Source: Morella rubra
Taxonomy: Eukaryota > Streptophyta > Magnoliopsida > Fagales > Myricaceae
Length of the DNA stretch: 64,000 nucleotides
Direction: 5' to 3'
NCBI GenBank assembly: GCA_003952965.2
Contig: CM025853.1
Coordinates: 10,735,161-10,799,160 of the forward strand
Each line of letters begins with the position of its first letter. Position 1 is the stretch's first letter. Made by a program: the position numbers and the translations under genes. Shown here one piece after another: positions 48,206 to 62,106 of this stretch. The notes under the pieces were generated by a model that saw only the letters and a program-made list of their open reading frames with translations, searched no databases and had not been told where the DNA came from.

Positions 48206-48551
48206 TTATAGCACCCTCCTGTTTTTTGTTATTATAAAATAATCTAATATAGTTTTTTTGCTTTTTATTTTTTTATACCGTATTCAATTGTTTAATGTCC
48301 GAGGTTGTATTTTTTTTTTTGAAGTCCGGAGGGTGTTATGATTTTATCAAATTTATTCTGTATTTGTCCTATTTAACTTACATTTTTTTAATTATTTAGG
48401 ATTTAAATTTTATGTCTTCGTTTGTAAATTTTTCTCCCTCTTGTTTTTTTCCTAATCTTTTTGTTTATTGCTTTTTGTCATTTAGTTTATTCTTATAGAT
48501 TTTATTTTATTTTATTTTTTTCAACACTTTCTTGGGTATTATTCTAGTTAT

Positions 48552-49445
48552 TTATTTAATTTGTTGAGGTTTTATATTTGTTTTTAAAAAGTGGAGTTGT
48601 CCCCTTCTAGAACAATTTTGGAAAGATCCAAAGTTCTGCTTCTTCCGCTCCCAAAGGGCAGCTTCAGCCTCAGCATGGAGAGGTTCAGAGAAAGCGAAAA
48701 TTTTTGTTGTTACTTGAAGAACTTCGTTTGCGGGAGTTAGGATGACCACCGCAGCCGCTGATTTGTTCTGACGGGTCGCAGCATCTACCTGAAGACGATG
48801 GCACCTGCAATTGGAGGGTTGAAAGGGGGCAGATTAGGAGGAGATAACCGTCTCCCAAGCAAGTTGATGGGCTGCAGCTGCTCTGGTAATATTCAAGGAA
48901 AGAGTGGTGGGGTTAAATTTATAATTGTTTTTCTTCACCTTGTTACGGGTCATCCAAATTTGGTCGCAGAGCACAGTTGCATGGAGTTGGAACTGATGGC
49001 ATTCAGATGATGGAATATGGAGAGAGGACTCTGGTTTGTGGAGGAGTTGGATCCAGCCTTTGACTCCAAGCCATGCCATTTGATCAACATTAATCGGCCA
49101 AGGACTGTTCCTCCAGAATCTTTTAACAAATCGCAGGTTAAGAAGAGGTGATTAACATCCTCCTTTCCTGTGTTGCAGAGTGAACATGAGTCGTCCAAGA
49201 GAGTAACAGAGCTGGAAGGCAAGACTGAGGAGATTCTTGTAGCGGTAGGAAGAATATTCCATAAGAGTTTCCAGAGTAGAAGCTTTAGCCGGCCGTGGAT
49301 TTTCAACTTCCAGAAGGATTTCCATTCAGAGGATGTAAGAACCAATTGGGTTGGATCAGTTGAGCGATCCAACAGTCTGTATGCTGATTTTATTGAGAAT
49401 AATCCGTCTGTTGCAGGCTGCCAAAGAGATTTGTCTGTAGCCTAA
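48552..49445 (-). pseudogene. LINE (L1-type non-LTR) retrotransposon 3' fragment: zf-RVT and RNase H-like region
   Basis: On the reverse strand 49445 to about 48950 reads DKSLWQPATDGLFSIKSAYR, then EWKSFWKLKIHGRLKLLLWK and CSLCNTGKEDVNHLFLTCDL. This is the zinc-binding domain that follows reverse transcriptase in plant LINEs. After a break, 48770-48620 reads LQVDAATRQNKSAAAVVIL and HAEAEAALWE, the plant RNase H-like segment. Frame breaks and the missing reverse transcriptase mark it as a dead 5'-truncated copy. Confidence 0.85.
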
Positions 49446-50074
49446 TAATTTCAAGTTATGCACTGCATCCCAAGGTCTCTATTGACATTTAGGCTACCCC
49501 GATTTTTGTACAATTTTTAATATCAACAAATAAACTATAAGGTAACTAGGGGTGTATATATGTCGGATCCGGGCGGCGTTCCCCTGCTACTAAGTTGGAG
49601 CTGGGACGTTAAAGCAGGATGTCTGGTGTGACGTCGTCTGCATGCCCAGTTGGTCCAACATGACCCGATTATAACTGTGGATTGAGCTTGCCCGAACCCA
49701 ACGCGGTTGGGTTGGGTTGGGTCGTGTTCGGCCCTTTTTTTTTTTTTTTTTTTTTTTTAACTCTGTGGCTTTATGGTTGTGCTCCTGGGCTTCACTTTTT
49801 TTTTTTTGCTTTTGGCCAAACGTCGTTTCTAAACATCATTCAAATAATATTAAGGCATACAATCAAAATGAGAGTTGTAAGTCCGGTCTGATTACCGGTG
49901 GAGCTACAAATTCAGTTTTTGGAAGCTGAGATCTGTGGCTTCTAAGAATCGGAATTGAAAGTTTTTGCCGATTTACCAAAAAATTGATTTTGTTTATTTT
50001 TTTTTTAACTTTATATTAAAATGACGTTGTTCTATTTTAAATAGAAAGATAATGTTTAGTTGTTTTTTGTTTAA

Positions 50075-50105
<31 letters not shown>

Positions 50106-51482
50106 AGGAGGGCAAACTTTTAAGAGAAAATGACAAAAATTTTTTTTTTTACTATATAATACAAAAAAGGTGTCTTAGAGTTAAAATATAAAAAATTAAA
50201 GACTAAAAATATTGAAAATTAAGGGTTGCAAGCTTCTGTGGAACGAACAGTATAAAAAACATGGCAGCACAGCAACACTAGTGTTAATTTCTAAAATAAG
50301 TGCAAAACCCGATGTAACTCTACATGTTTTAAATTGGCTACATCTTTGAGTTTTCTCCTCAATTTTGATGTCAAAAACCATAGCAGATTCCATAAGAAAC
50401 AAACAGAACATATCCAGCAACACAAGGGTTTTGTCAACAAATGTGTGATTATGTTAGACACAAAGCAATCCCACCCTCTTAATCCTTCTTTTCTTTGGGT
50501 TAGGTACCTTTCTGGGGGAGGCCCAGGGACGTAAGCAGACCCTAGACATACAACCGAAGGGACCGATGGTGTACAGAGCAAAGCAGTTTTCCATTGTGAG
50601 AACCCCACGTACCTGGCGTGGCCTATAGATCTTCCACCCGAGAATACATCACACCATCTATCAAACCTCGCTCGACAATTTCTTGGCATTAGACTATTAG
50701 ACGCTTTTTAGATTGTTAATTAATGTATAAATCACGCTGGCTAAAGTTGGAGCAGAGAACCAATCAGCAAAACGAAACACCAGATAAGAGCTACTTCTTT
50801 TAATTTTCATTTTATAGCATCTGAAGCAACAAGAAGCTCTGTCAACCAACTATGAAACAACAACTAGCACAGTTAAGTAGAGTTCTTAAGATATCCCCAA
50901 CAGATAAAAAAAAAAGGGACACACGACTTTGCTTTGCTTTTTTCCCAATATCTCCAAAGACTAAAGCCTAATGCGGAGTTAAAATTATGTTATTAAAAAC
51001 AGCGACTAGTATAATGGAGATTTTTGCCTGCTGAAATAAACAGAGGAAATATAATACCATAAACATATGAAAAGCAAGCAAACGGAGAATGTCTAGCTTT
51101 TTAAAATACGCAGAGCAATTCCCCTAAACAGAACATAAAATGTAACAAAGAAAACGACGAAATGAACATAAAAGGATTATACTACGATGGGGGCCGGGCC
51201 TGTGCTTAACTCATATATATAAAAAATATATATATTTTTGAACTGATTTTTTAGGCAAAGAGGGGCGGCTGTCCCTCTTGGCTGCTTCCACCTCTGACCA
51301 ATTGGCTTGTGTTAGGTTTGAGTTAAATAGATTGTAAAAAAAATAATAAATTCTATTCAACATGTTTTGAATATACTAGCCATTTTCTATCATGTTTTTC
51401 TCCATTTGATAGTTTTTGCATATAAAATGTAGTAGAGAAGTGTCTATTATTCTCATCTTTAGGAAAATTTATATCATCAATT
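49446..51482. other. Spacer with hAT-like end, T tract and TA microsatellite
   Basis: At 49547 TAGGGGTGTATATATGTCGG looks like a hAT 5' end and is followed by a GC-rich block ending in tandem GGGTT units (49706-49725); no far end was found. A T tract occupies about 49735-49758 and a (TA)n tract 50075-50101. The reverse-strand frame 50291-50689 has no family resemblance. Nothing else is supported. Confidence 0.45.
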
Positions 51483-51895
51483 CTAATTGGACCTTTCTAC
51501 TAATAGATCTCTAAGTTTTGTATCCATAGTTTTCCATTGACTTGGATCATAAATATCTATAGATATTGTACTCAAAGCATTGAGATCTATAGTTTCATTA
51601 TCTTTTACATTGTTTCTAAATTTTCTTTGGGTTCTTCATCAAGAATTACCGAACTATAAACTTGTGAATCATTAACAAGTTGATTTTCAATATTATGTTG
51701 TGGGATTGGTTCAATATTCTCTCCTAATTGTATGGAATCACATTGTTGTTCAATTATCAATTCTTCAGTTGAACTTGATGTTATATTGTTTTTATCATTG
51801 ACAATAAATTTATCAAGAGCTCCTTTTGAGATTGGATTAACTTTTCTATTTTTTTTAAGCTTTTCATAACCACATTCATATTTTCTATTAGACAT
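51483..51895 (-). pseudogene. hAT transposase N-terminal fragment (ZMYM1/TTF-type family)
   Basis: The reverse strand starts MSNRKYECGYEKLKKNRKV, followed by ISKGALDKFIV and an acidic linker, then IDIYDPSQWKTMDTKLRDLL up to an in-frame TAG. This is the N-terminal signature of the plant TTF/ZMYM1-like hAT transposases. The TTF finger, catalytic core and dimerisation domain are missing. The 1.2 kb solo LTR at 52119 inserted just upstream. Confidence 0.8.
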
Positions 51896-52118
51896 AGTGT
51901 AATATAAACAAAGAACACCAAAAAATAAATAAATGCTATTATAAAAATAAATATTCAAATTAAAATACAAGAGTGTAAAGATTAGAATAATAGAACTTGG
52001 CATTAAGATTATAAGTGGTTGAACTTGAACTTGAGAACAATCTTTAGCTAAAATCAAGTATATCTAATATGTGATTGACTAAAAGAAATTAGATTAGGTT
52101 TGCAAAGAGAGATAGAGC

Positions 52119-53343
52119 TGTAAGTCCAAGAATTAAGGCAACCCAAGAGGGGGGAGGTGAATTGAGTTTCCAAATTTTTTTTGCTTTTAACCCCCAAAGT
52201 CGTATTTGTAAAGTAAAGACTAATTTAACACAAGTATATGGATGCGATAAGAAATAAGTGCTAAATGTAAAGAGTAGAGATAGAGAAGCAAACACGTGAT
52301 TTTTAGGTGGTTCGGCAAACCCACCTACATCCACCCCTCAAGCTCCTTTACCAAGCCTTGAGGTTTTCCCACTATCTTCCAAATAGTGTACACTCTAGCT
52401 TCCGGGTGCTAGAGAACCTTACAAGTGTTTCCTGGGCTCAACACTCAAACCCAAGTGATTTTCGGGCTCACCACTCACAACCCAACCAAGCTTGAGATAT
52501 ACCTCTCTAAGCTTCTTCTTTAGTGAACAACCTCACTAAAGGAATCACCTCTTTTGGATAGGAAGATACAAGAATAAACTCTCTCAAAGAGTAGATATGA
52601 AAATGGAAAGCTCTATCTCTTTGATTCACACAATGACAAGGATAAGAAAGTGTAATTTGTGTGAATGATATGAGAAATATGGAATAGGAAGGTTTAAGAT
52701 ATTTCTCAAGCTATGTAAAATGATATGTGGTCGTTCTCTCTTGTTTTGAGACATTAGGAAGGTTTTATATAGGCCACATAGAAAACTAGCCGTTTCTAGC
52801 CGTTGGGGTCAATCTGACAATTTTACCGTTGTACCAGTCGACCACTTCATATACTGGTCAACCGCTTCAACTAGCCGTTGCTCAACGGTCATAAAATTTG
52901 AATGCTGTCAAATTTTGTTTTATCATCCGCTTCATGTAGCGGTTGACCGCTACAATTAAAAAGCCCATTTTTGACATTTTTGAAATCCAATTTCAAAAAC
53001 CAACTTCCCAAAAGTATAACCAAGGCTTGAGAGTTTATATAGGGATGATTTGAAAACATTTAAAGTTTATTTTGGTTGTCAAACTTGTGATAAGAAGATT
53101 ATGCACAGTTTGAAAAATATGCAAGTGTGCGATTCAAATCCTTGTCAAAAGTGAAACTAAGAGTTACAAGGTTATACCTATGGTCTTGAATCTTCACTTT
53201 TGAGCTCCTTGCATTTTCTTGATCTCAATCTCCTTGTCTTTGGCTCTTTGATAAAAATGTCTTTGTCTTTGAAGATGTCCATTTTGTAAACTTAATCCAT
53301 TTATTGAAATCATCAAAATATCGATTGTGAACAAAAGCCAACA
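52119..53343 (-). mobile_element. Intact solo LTR, 1225 bp, with perfect 5-bp target duplication
   Basis: On the + strand it runs from TGTAAGTCC to GCCAACA; read on the reverse strand, it is TGTTGGC...CTTACA. The target duplication AGAGC is exact at 52114-52118 and 53344-53348. It has no coding capacity. A more decayed copy of the same LTR lies at 6633-7715 on the + strand. The intact ends and duplication indicate recent recombination of a full element to a solo LTR. Confidence 0.92.
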
Positions 53344-53348
53344 AGAGC

Positions 53349-55613
53349 AAGAGAAGAAATAAAGGAAGAGAAAGATTTTGAAAGAAGATTGAGGAGATAG
53401 AGTATGAAATATAAATTTAGATTTAAATAGGAGACTTGAGATTATTTATCGTTACATATTTAGGAAAAATAATAAAAAAATCTTAACATAGCCCTTTTTC
53501 ACCGTTGATAAATTGTGTAGCGACTTTCGTTTTATACACAAATACTCATTGCTTTGAAACTGTGATAACAAAAGTTCTTTGCAAATTTTCTTAGATCATT
53601 CTAATGTTGGACTACAGCTAACTTTTCGTAAAACAAGGCTTGCTTTGTTTCATCATGCGTGTAAAACAAGGCTTGTGTGAAATTCGAGTACTGCACAAAG
53701 AAGGGTCTTGCTTCAAGACATCGGGTTTTTTTTTTTTTATTACACTTTCAATACTTCTTAGTTTTGCTTTGTTTCAACTTTCAAGAATTTTCACAGTTTC
53801 ACATGGCCACACTCAATCTATAGTCTTGAAACAATGTCACTTCAAGGCTTTTTATTTTTTATTTTTTTTTCTCTAAGTTATGGGGCCTCTTGCTCAAGGT
53901 GGGGCCTTAGGCAACTGACTATGTTACCTAACCCTTGAGCCGGCCCTGCAAAAGATAAGATGAGCATAATATAGAGAGATGTGGGCGAACGGCGAAGTCT
54001 ACTCGTCGAGCCTAGAGAGGGACACTCACTCTATAACGATAAGTCTCACGTGTATAAACTTTTAAATAATTATGTTTTGGCCAAAAAAGGAAAAAAAAAA
54101 AAAACTAATGGTAAATTTAAACTAATTCCTATTGCAAACTAAATCCAAAAAAAAAAATTGTTTATAATCAAGAGGCGACAAATACTGCTCATATGAGTGA
54201 AAGGCTCGTCGATAAATTATTAGAGGTTATCTGTTTAAAGAAAGGGAGACAACTAATTAACCCTAGTGTTCACGCAAACAAGCTCTTGACTAAGTCTAGG
54301 GAACTTGCAAGTTACATAAAATACGACCAAAAGCATTCTGAATGTCAATTATATCATCAGATAACTAGAAAAACAAAAAAACAAAAAAAAAATGTTAATT
54401 ATATTATCCAACTGCGGTGTACACCTTTTGGAGATGTTTACCGAAAACTCTTTTTGCTCGAGTTGAGGAACATCACTATATTTGTCTCCATTAGAGAGGC
54501 GGGCCTAAACGCTCCGGATATTTATATTCTAAAAGCTGTAGACAAGGGGAAGGCGTGGCGTTTAGCATAATGATAATTAAGCATTGAGGTAGACTCTTGG
54601 GAGGACCACATATGTCCATGTCATCCTTTGAAACGCGCGACCAGCATACCCCGTATGGTGACCAGCAATGGGCTCAAGCTTACCTTACAGGAGAGAGATC
54701 CTAGGAAGGGTTCACGAGTTCTGAGGCTGCATCCATACCAATATCAATACCATGGTCCCTGAGTGATGAGAGGTGGTCCACTAGTTAGCTGAACATGCAG
54801 CTAGCACCGTTTCACAGTTTCATTGGATGATGTTCTTGGTTTGGGCTTTCGTTTCTTCTCTTTCTCGTATGTTAATTTTCCATTTTGTCATTTGTGAAGT
54901 AAAACATTAGAAAACAGAGCATCAATAATGCTGGAATATTAGTAACAATTTACACCTTGTTTTCTTACCCAAAAACCAATAATCTTCTTGAGATTCACAC
55001 GTGAGTTACCGTAAATGAAGATAATAATGGAGTCCAGTCAACCTGATTTGAATCTCAATACCCACCATCCTTAGAAGTCTAACTCAATGAAAATTGAAAC
55101 GTGATTCACATTGATGTGACTCGTATATCTTGCCTTCCATACGTGGAAACAGATTATTTCTCAAGTGAAAAAGCAGGTTGAATCTGAATTTGACCCTTAA
55201 ATCCTTTTGGCTACTTCGGGGATCATGATTTTACGCCATGTTTCATGGCAATATCGAATGTGTACATCTGTCAGCTACTGACCACAAGGGTGGCATACAA
55301 CGTCTTTTTCTCCACTTAAACAGATGAGTCCTCATTCCACATCCGAGACTGTCTGGTCTGGCGCGTAGGGCCCTTCCTCCTTTTGGTACCCGGCCAATCA
55401 CCGTGTCTATACTTCCAGTGGATTTAGGCTACCATAGTTGGAATGTTGTTTTAATTGACTAGTAACTTTATGAACAAACCTGCAGATATACAAAAACTGC
55501 TTCTCTAGTTTGCTTTCTGCATTACAATAACTTGACTGCAATGTTTTCCAACAATATTTGTTAAAAAAAATTGACACAACAATGGATAATGACCAGCAGT
55601 GCCATCCTCAAAA
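53349..55613. other. Intergenic spacer
   Basis: AT-rich DNA left of the MLO gene. The open frame 54193-54570 (starting MSERLVDKLLEVICLKKG) has no recognised family and contains a Lys-rich A tract, so it is not called. The MLO 3' UTR should lie just below 55614. Confidence 0.4.
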
Positions 55614-58600
55614 TTATTTTTGTAGAGCAGGATTGGCAAACGAGAAGTCATCGTCATCTCTGGTTTCTTCTGGGCGGTGAAGTTCATCAAGTTCAGTCTC
55701 TGTCTGTTCCTCATCATGATCTACTCTGATAATCAAGTTGCTAGTAGAAGCGATGGGAGACAAAGGATCAGCTTCAAAATCAGAGGTCTCAACGTCCGCG
55801 TAGGTGGAGCGGGTTGAGTGACCAGTAGTTTTGAAGCGGTGCAAGGTGTGTCCCAAGGAGTGCACAGTTGATGAGGTAAGGCTTTGACCTAGAGTTCGAA
55901 CAGGGGATTGTCCTCCTCCACTGGGGTGTTTCTTTTTCACAGCCATGTGCCACTTCTTAAGGGCCTTGGAAGTTTGTTCGTCAAAAATTGATTTCTTCAT
56001 GCGTGAACCCATCTGCAATCCTCGCCATGAAGATTACTACTCATGTTCAATCATATCGAATAGCATTAATAATGAATCGAAATCGAATTGACAGACTCCT
56101 CATCCAGTTAACACAAATCATGTGTTAGAATGGAGCTGTCTTACAAGACTTGAGTGCTTTTCATTTTAGAATGGAGCCGTCTTACAAGACTTGAGTGCTT
56201 TTCGTTTTTCGTTCTTCTTCTAGAACCAGTATTATCTTATATCCATTCCACCAAAAATGGCTGTTAATGTAATATAAGCCTTCTAGAGATTATTTTAGAA
56301 TCTCACAGCATTAGTGAAGATACCTGCGTAACAAGGGCGTATAACGGAAGTGTGATGTAGCTGCAAAGACATAAGACAGCAACCCTGTGACATGAACAAA
56401 AATTCAACCCATCAATCGAAGGTAATATAAAGGTTCACCACGTCAATTAGAGTTTATTCTTATGGCTCCAATCTTAGTTAAGTTATAACAAAGCTTTTTG
56501 TTCCTTACTTTTCTTCCAAAACACAAAAAATTATCGACCTTTTTAGCAGGTTTTACACGAAATATCAATACAGCCTTCCTTTTCTTTTGGCTAGGAAATA
56601 TCCTTCTACAACAAAGCAAGAAGATCTACTTTTCAAGTGCCCTTTTCCATTGGAAGGGGGAAAACAATTCAAAGGCCTACCCCAAAGAAACCTTTATGAT
56701 AGCGAGCTTGAAATTGGAATGGAAGCAAGATTTCAATCCAAATGAGTACTGCACAAAAAGAAATTTACAATTCCAAACTAGAATATTAGCAATGAAATAT
56801 AAAGCTAATAAAAGATACGAGAGACTTAGCAACTGTAACAACGTGAAAAAAAGGAAAACACTTCATACCCATATCCACAAGAAATATGTTATTTGGAATG
56901 CATTCTGCATGTAATAGAAAAGCTGATAAGAATAGTCACAAACATGAACGAATATTTGGAGTCGACATATGAAACTGTAAAGATTGCTTAATTGTGCAGA
57001 GTTTGATAGAGAATCTAATCAGAGAAAAGCTATCAGCATTAGAAAGCCATTGGAACTAATGTAGTACAATTATTATTAAATAAAACTAAATAACTTGATA
57101 CAGATTTAGGATGACCATTTCTTGTTGCTTCACCTGATGACAATGTGCATCAATGAAAGCATAAGATCTAATCAACACATCCTAATCATAAAATCTAGCC
57201 ACATGCATTTTAACTTTTTTCTAAACAATACAATCTCAATTGATCGATTGCTCATCTAAAAAATATAATGCCCATTTATTTCCTCTTTAATATTCCTAAC
57301 ATTCTGTAAAGTACGACTTCGCTTAGAACAAAGAAACTAAAATCATCCTGATCACAAGAACAACCAAGATATGTTTAAGGTAAAACGACTACTCTATAGC
57401 TTATGCTCTGCAAAAATTTACAGAAAGCCCGACAGTTTCCTATATCTTGATAAGAGCATGACAACAAAATTCAACTTCCACATTTACGGTATTGATAATA
57501 TCTTAAGTGGTGGGCACTTTTAGACCGAGTCTGTAATAGAGGTGGCCATTGAATACCTGAAACAAAGCAAAATGGATCAGATGAAGAATTAACTGAGGCT
57601 GACTAAACCAAAAGTATTTGTCTGAGCCTTGCACAAGGGGAATCCCTTGGACCACTGCATGCCTTTCTGTGATCTCTAGAGCCATCTTCGTCAAAATGGC
57701 TTGAAGTTTTGTTCCAACAGCTAAGATTATCTGCAATTGAGTCAAAGCTTAGAATGTTTTGTTTTTTCAATGTTATTGGAAATCTGGCAATTAGAACAAA
57801 AGAGTTCTCACAATCATTGGGAGTAAGGATGCCCAAAACAATGCTTGCCATCCTGGAAAGGACACGATTCAATTGTTAATTAGAGCTCACTGGAAACTAA
57901 GAAAATTACTCCGAAACAAATTTACAAGAGAAAACTAGCTTACCATTAACATTTAGCAGCAAAAAAACCACGAATGATGCCCACAACACAGGACTGCAAC
58001 AACATCAAGAACACGTCAGGAAACTTATAAACTCCAGATTAACTATGGAGATTGGCTACTGAAAGCAAAACTTATTACGAAGTCAAAAAGATATAAAATC
58101 AAGTGACCATTACCTTACTCCCACAACTATCTTGAAGTCATCCTCCAAGGATCTTTTGATATACTTTTGGAAATTAAATTTACTTCCAGGAGCTATGTGA
58201 ACCTATAGATATGCTATGTCATAAAATGATGACACCAAAAACGAGATTATAAAATTACAAAACAAAAACTTACAGTGATGAATCCGTTGCGCAAGGTTAA
58301 GTAGTCAGCCTTACTAACCGACCTAAAAAATTGGCGAAAGAAACATCCCTGCAAAAGATATGATTTTAAGAAGTTCAGGAGAAAAAAAGGGGGGGTGGGG
58401 GGGAAGAGTAGATAGAATGTTTCTTTGCGATTCTAGTCTAAGTGTTGCAAGCTAAAGTCTTGTATCATAGCTTTGGCTCTTTCTAATATTTGGTACAGGG
58501 GCTCTGCATTGTCTTTGTAATTACCTCAACTGGAACCACATCCTATCATTCCTTTTCAAGGAAAAATCTCTTTTATGATCCAAAACAAAAATATGCAAGT

Positions 58601-61600
58601 TAAGAAATATTTCTTACAACATAAAAGAAGAATGGAATCCTTGTCCAGAAACTGGTGTGCGCCCTAACAAATGATGTTTCATGCGTAAGCCTGAATCTTG
58701 AAGGATCTGCATATAAAGAGATTTCAAGTTTAGGTTTGAAGAAGGCACGTACATTTGAGAGATGGAATTGGTAATTTAATGTTCTGAAGTGAGGATCTGC
58801 AACTCTCAAGCTATGACATAAAGAGACAAGCTTCCTACAAACCATGGGATGACATACCATTCGAAAACTCATAATCATGCGATGATGTCTCCTGCTCCCA
58901 CTCCTTCCAGCCACGAATCTATGCACAAAAACTATAATTGAATATAAAGTTTATCTTGTAGTACGTGGTCATGACGACTAGAAGTTGAGTATAGAGCTAC
59001 ATGTGTGTATGAAGTTCTTATATTTTCAGATGCCATACAAAACTACTTTGGATAATTTGGGCCTTAGTCAGTAGCTCTCTTTTTGAAGTCACATATCTAA
59101 CCATTAAAAGAGGGCTCCTTCATTCTATCCAAAGAACGTACGTGGGACAATTTTTTGTATTACTTTACAACAATTATAGATGATCTGAGCACAACAAAAC
59201 TAATCCATCTTGTTAGTGGCATTCTTTCGAACATGAAGTTTAAACCAAACTAATGATCTTTTATGTGGGCAAAAGAAGCAAAGATGAGCCCAATATCCAA
59301 AACCAAGCAATAAAAATCACATTTTAAACCAAAATGAAGAGATTATTTGTCCTGCATTTGGTCAAAACAACATAACAAATGCACCAGGCAAAATTATATC
59401 CCCATTAATGATTGTGAGCCTCAATTTTATTTCACTTCATAGGAATCAAACACAGCCAATATCAGTTGTCCAGAGATTATAGCATTATTGAGAGGTCTAA
59501 TCTTCATTTTCCATTCAAAAACAAAGGAAACAATAGGAAATGAAGAATTTTCTAGTCACGATTGGATTGCAAACAAATTTAAAGGCACCAGAAGATGAGA
59601 AACAAGACATTATGCCCTAAGCTAATGAATATCCTTACATGAGGATGGCAGAACTTCGAAAGTAAATACAAACAATAAAGACTAAAATTTGCTTTACCTT
59701 TAATCTCCCAAGCAACATGGTGATAGCACTATACAAGACATGGAGTAATGCTAAGAAAAATATGAGGATGTGCAACTGATGCAATCCCTCAACAGATATA
59801 AGCGGTTCATAACCCTGTTGACAAAAGTTCAATTAATTAGTTGGACATGATTAAACTTTATATACTCATGCGTCGACTAAAAGCATTGTTTAGGCTGTAA
59901 CAGGAAAAAACAAAAACAAAAACAAAAACAAAAAAGTAAACAGAGCAACATGAGGGGTTGCATACAAGTATGATTACAAAGCAAATCAATAGCTTCAGGA
60001 TTGTCGATAAAGTAATAGAAAGGCAAGAACTTTACATGTAATAAAAAGTGACATGATTTCATCATAATTAGTTTAATGATTGGTAGTGCTGTTCGTATTT
60101 AAACCTAATTCTCTCTGACCAAATTAATTACAATTTCATGTCTCCCCAATTATGATATGAGAAACATGTAGGTTAGGTTCAGTGTGTATCAGATACTTTG
60201 CTATGTTGGTCAAGGCATGACAAAGTTTTTGATTTGTCCAACACCCCAAAATCTTTCCCACCCTTAAACGAGAAACAAAATAATCGTAAGCTACTTTCTG
60301 TGTTGATAATAGCTGAGATTGAATACCCAAAAATATGCTTGATAGCAAATGTACGTACTGCTTTGCAACTAGGAGCCGAGCTACCAACAGCAGCTAAAAC
60401 TCTGCGGTCGAACCATAATAGTCTGCGACGACTTTCCGTGCTAGAGTCATTTTCACCATCAGTCGCACATGGCAACATGTTATCTAACGCATTCGCAGGA
60501 AGACAGATTCTGGCAATGTAATTTTGTCCAAAGGTCAGGAGCAGGGAGATGAAACCTAAAACCATCAGCTCTGCAGTAGTAGCATCAAAAGTTAGATATG
60601 AATCTAAATATGGTTCCACACAAATATCCCAAAACAGAAGTCCGCGAGAAACAAAGAGTATAAAAGAAAAAAAGACAGTCAACCAAAGTTTAGATGACTT
60701 TCTTAGCTGTATTAGATCAAATCGTAAACTATGTTCTTACCCGATTTGACTTTCTCTAGCGCTTCAAATAGAGCTCTCTTGTGCCTTTCTGTAAACCACT
60801 GAATAGAGGTTTGAAGATATGTTCAATTCACCACGCTGTACTTCAACTTCTAATTTAAAAAATTTTGAGTGGTCTATCAATCAAGCAGCTCTTGTGTTCC
60901 ACAAATTTCTTATGTACATGCCCGCTTAGGAAGACATCTAACATGCAGTTTTTGCTTAAAGATGAACATACAAATGATTGGACACTGATTTTTCAACTGC
61001 ACTAAATTAATGGTCAGCATATGTTCATGTCAGGAGGGTTACACATTACTTGTCATCATACTAATTGAGAATGACTTTCACCTTCTAACCAACATCATGA
61101 CAAAAGTTAACATTAAGAATTTTTTGCAAACCTATGACATGTATGAAAACAACAACTTATCTTGGTTCTGCAATGCATTTTATGGCTGAGAAAAATGGAG
61201 GAGATTGCTAGTGAAGGCTGGACCAAGTATCACCTTGTATCTTAGCATACAGAGGGCAAAAAAGGTCTTAGGTTCAAGAACAACCGGATACATGTTTAAC
61301 TTTTTCTAATAGAGAAAAGAAAATCTCACGCAGGAGAACGAAAAGCTAAAGATTGAATATTCGGAAAGGTTTAGTTAGAAGTTCATTAGTTAATGGAATT
61401 GATTCAGTTTACTTTATAAGCTAAAAAGATGTCAAGTATTGAGAGAAATTTGGAAAAAGCTTTTTGAACTCAAATCTGAAGATTATAAGTTTAATTATTA
61501 CTATTTGACTTAAAGAGTTTCTCGGAAAAGACGAAATATTGAACAGGTAGTAGAGTCCCTGAGTCGAACCTTGAGGGGAGTTTTGCCACTAATATGAGAT

Positions 61601-62106
61601 GTTTCACTTGGGCTTTTGGTAAGCACAAAGTAGAGAGTTCTAAGGTAGGAGTAAACCACTTGAAAAGGAAGAAAAAATGTTCTTAAGGGATCTACTTTAG
61701 AGCCAAGAAAAGGAAAAAAAAATGTCTACCAGAAATTAGACTCGTAGCAACGAGAGCTAAATAAATTAGGGGTCATTTTTTTTCCCTAAGCAATTGGGGG
61801 ACGTTTTCCCTTTTCAATTTGAAAGGAAACAGTTAAAGAGCAAAACGGAAGTACACAGAACTAAATACAAGCCATTAAAGCTGATATTAAAACACTTACC
61901 TCTCCAAGTTTGTGAATGAGCTTTTCCAAGGCGATAGAAATGACGATGATGACAAGACAGACACCAGCAACAGCCCATGTGGGTGTCTGATCTAGCTTTC
62001 TGGTCTGCGTACTAGTAGTTGCACTTTCAGTCGCTGCCATAGCTCTATCTCCTCCTACCAGAACCCACACGCACAAGCACAGACGCAACAAAGCCGACAT
62101 GATCAT
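55614..62106 (-). CDS. MLO-like seven-transmembrane protein, clade III (MLO5/7/8/9/10 group)
   Basis: Fifteen reverse-strand exons give 578 aa: 62106-61900, 60798-60741, 60570-60359, 59814-59698, 58918-58858, 58706-58618, 58348-58274, 58202-58114, 57993-57944, 57852-57812, 57730-57557, 56904-56869, 56748-56681, 56384-56324 and 56012-55614. All joins are GT-AG and in phase. Landmarks: a leader plus [20 protein letters not shown] (first membrane segment), [40 protein letters not shown], the [13 protein letters not shown] loop, [59 protein letters not shown] and [10 protein letters not shown]. The calmodulin-binding helix is [13 protein letters not shown] (about 462-474). The tail ends [17 protein letters not shown] proteins are plasma-membrane calcium channels; clade III members act in pollen-tube and synergid signalling, unlike the mildew-susceptibility genes of clade V. 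Confidence 0.95.
56125..56206. repeat. Tandem duplication of a 41-bp unit in an MLO intron
   Basis: TTAGAATGGAGCTGTCTTAC and the following cttgagtgcttttc recur at 56166 with only one or two changes. It lies in the intron between MLO exons 14 and 15. Confidence 0.85.

Noticed and set aside
54193..54570. 125-codon frame starting MSERLVDKLLEV
   Set aside because: No family resemblance, and it passes through a Lys-coding A tract; chance open frames of this length are expected here.
57503..57556. Direct continuation of MLO exon 11 past the CAG GTATTC donor
   Set aside because: The read-through ends at a stop and lacks the family sequence. The expected [12 protein letters not shown] exon was found at 56904-56869 with proper splice sites and phase.
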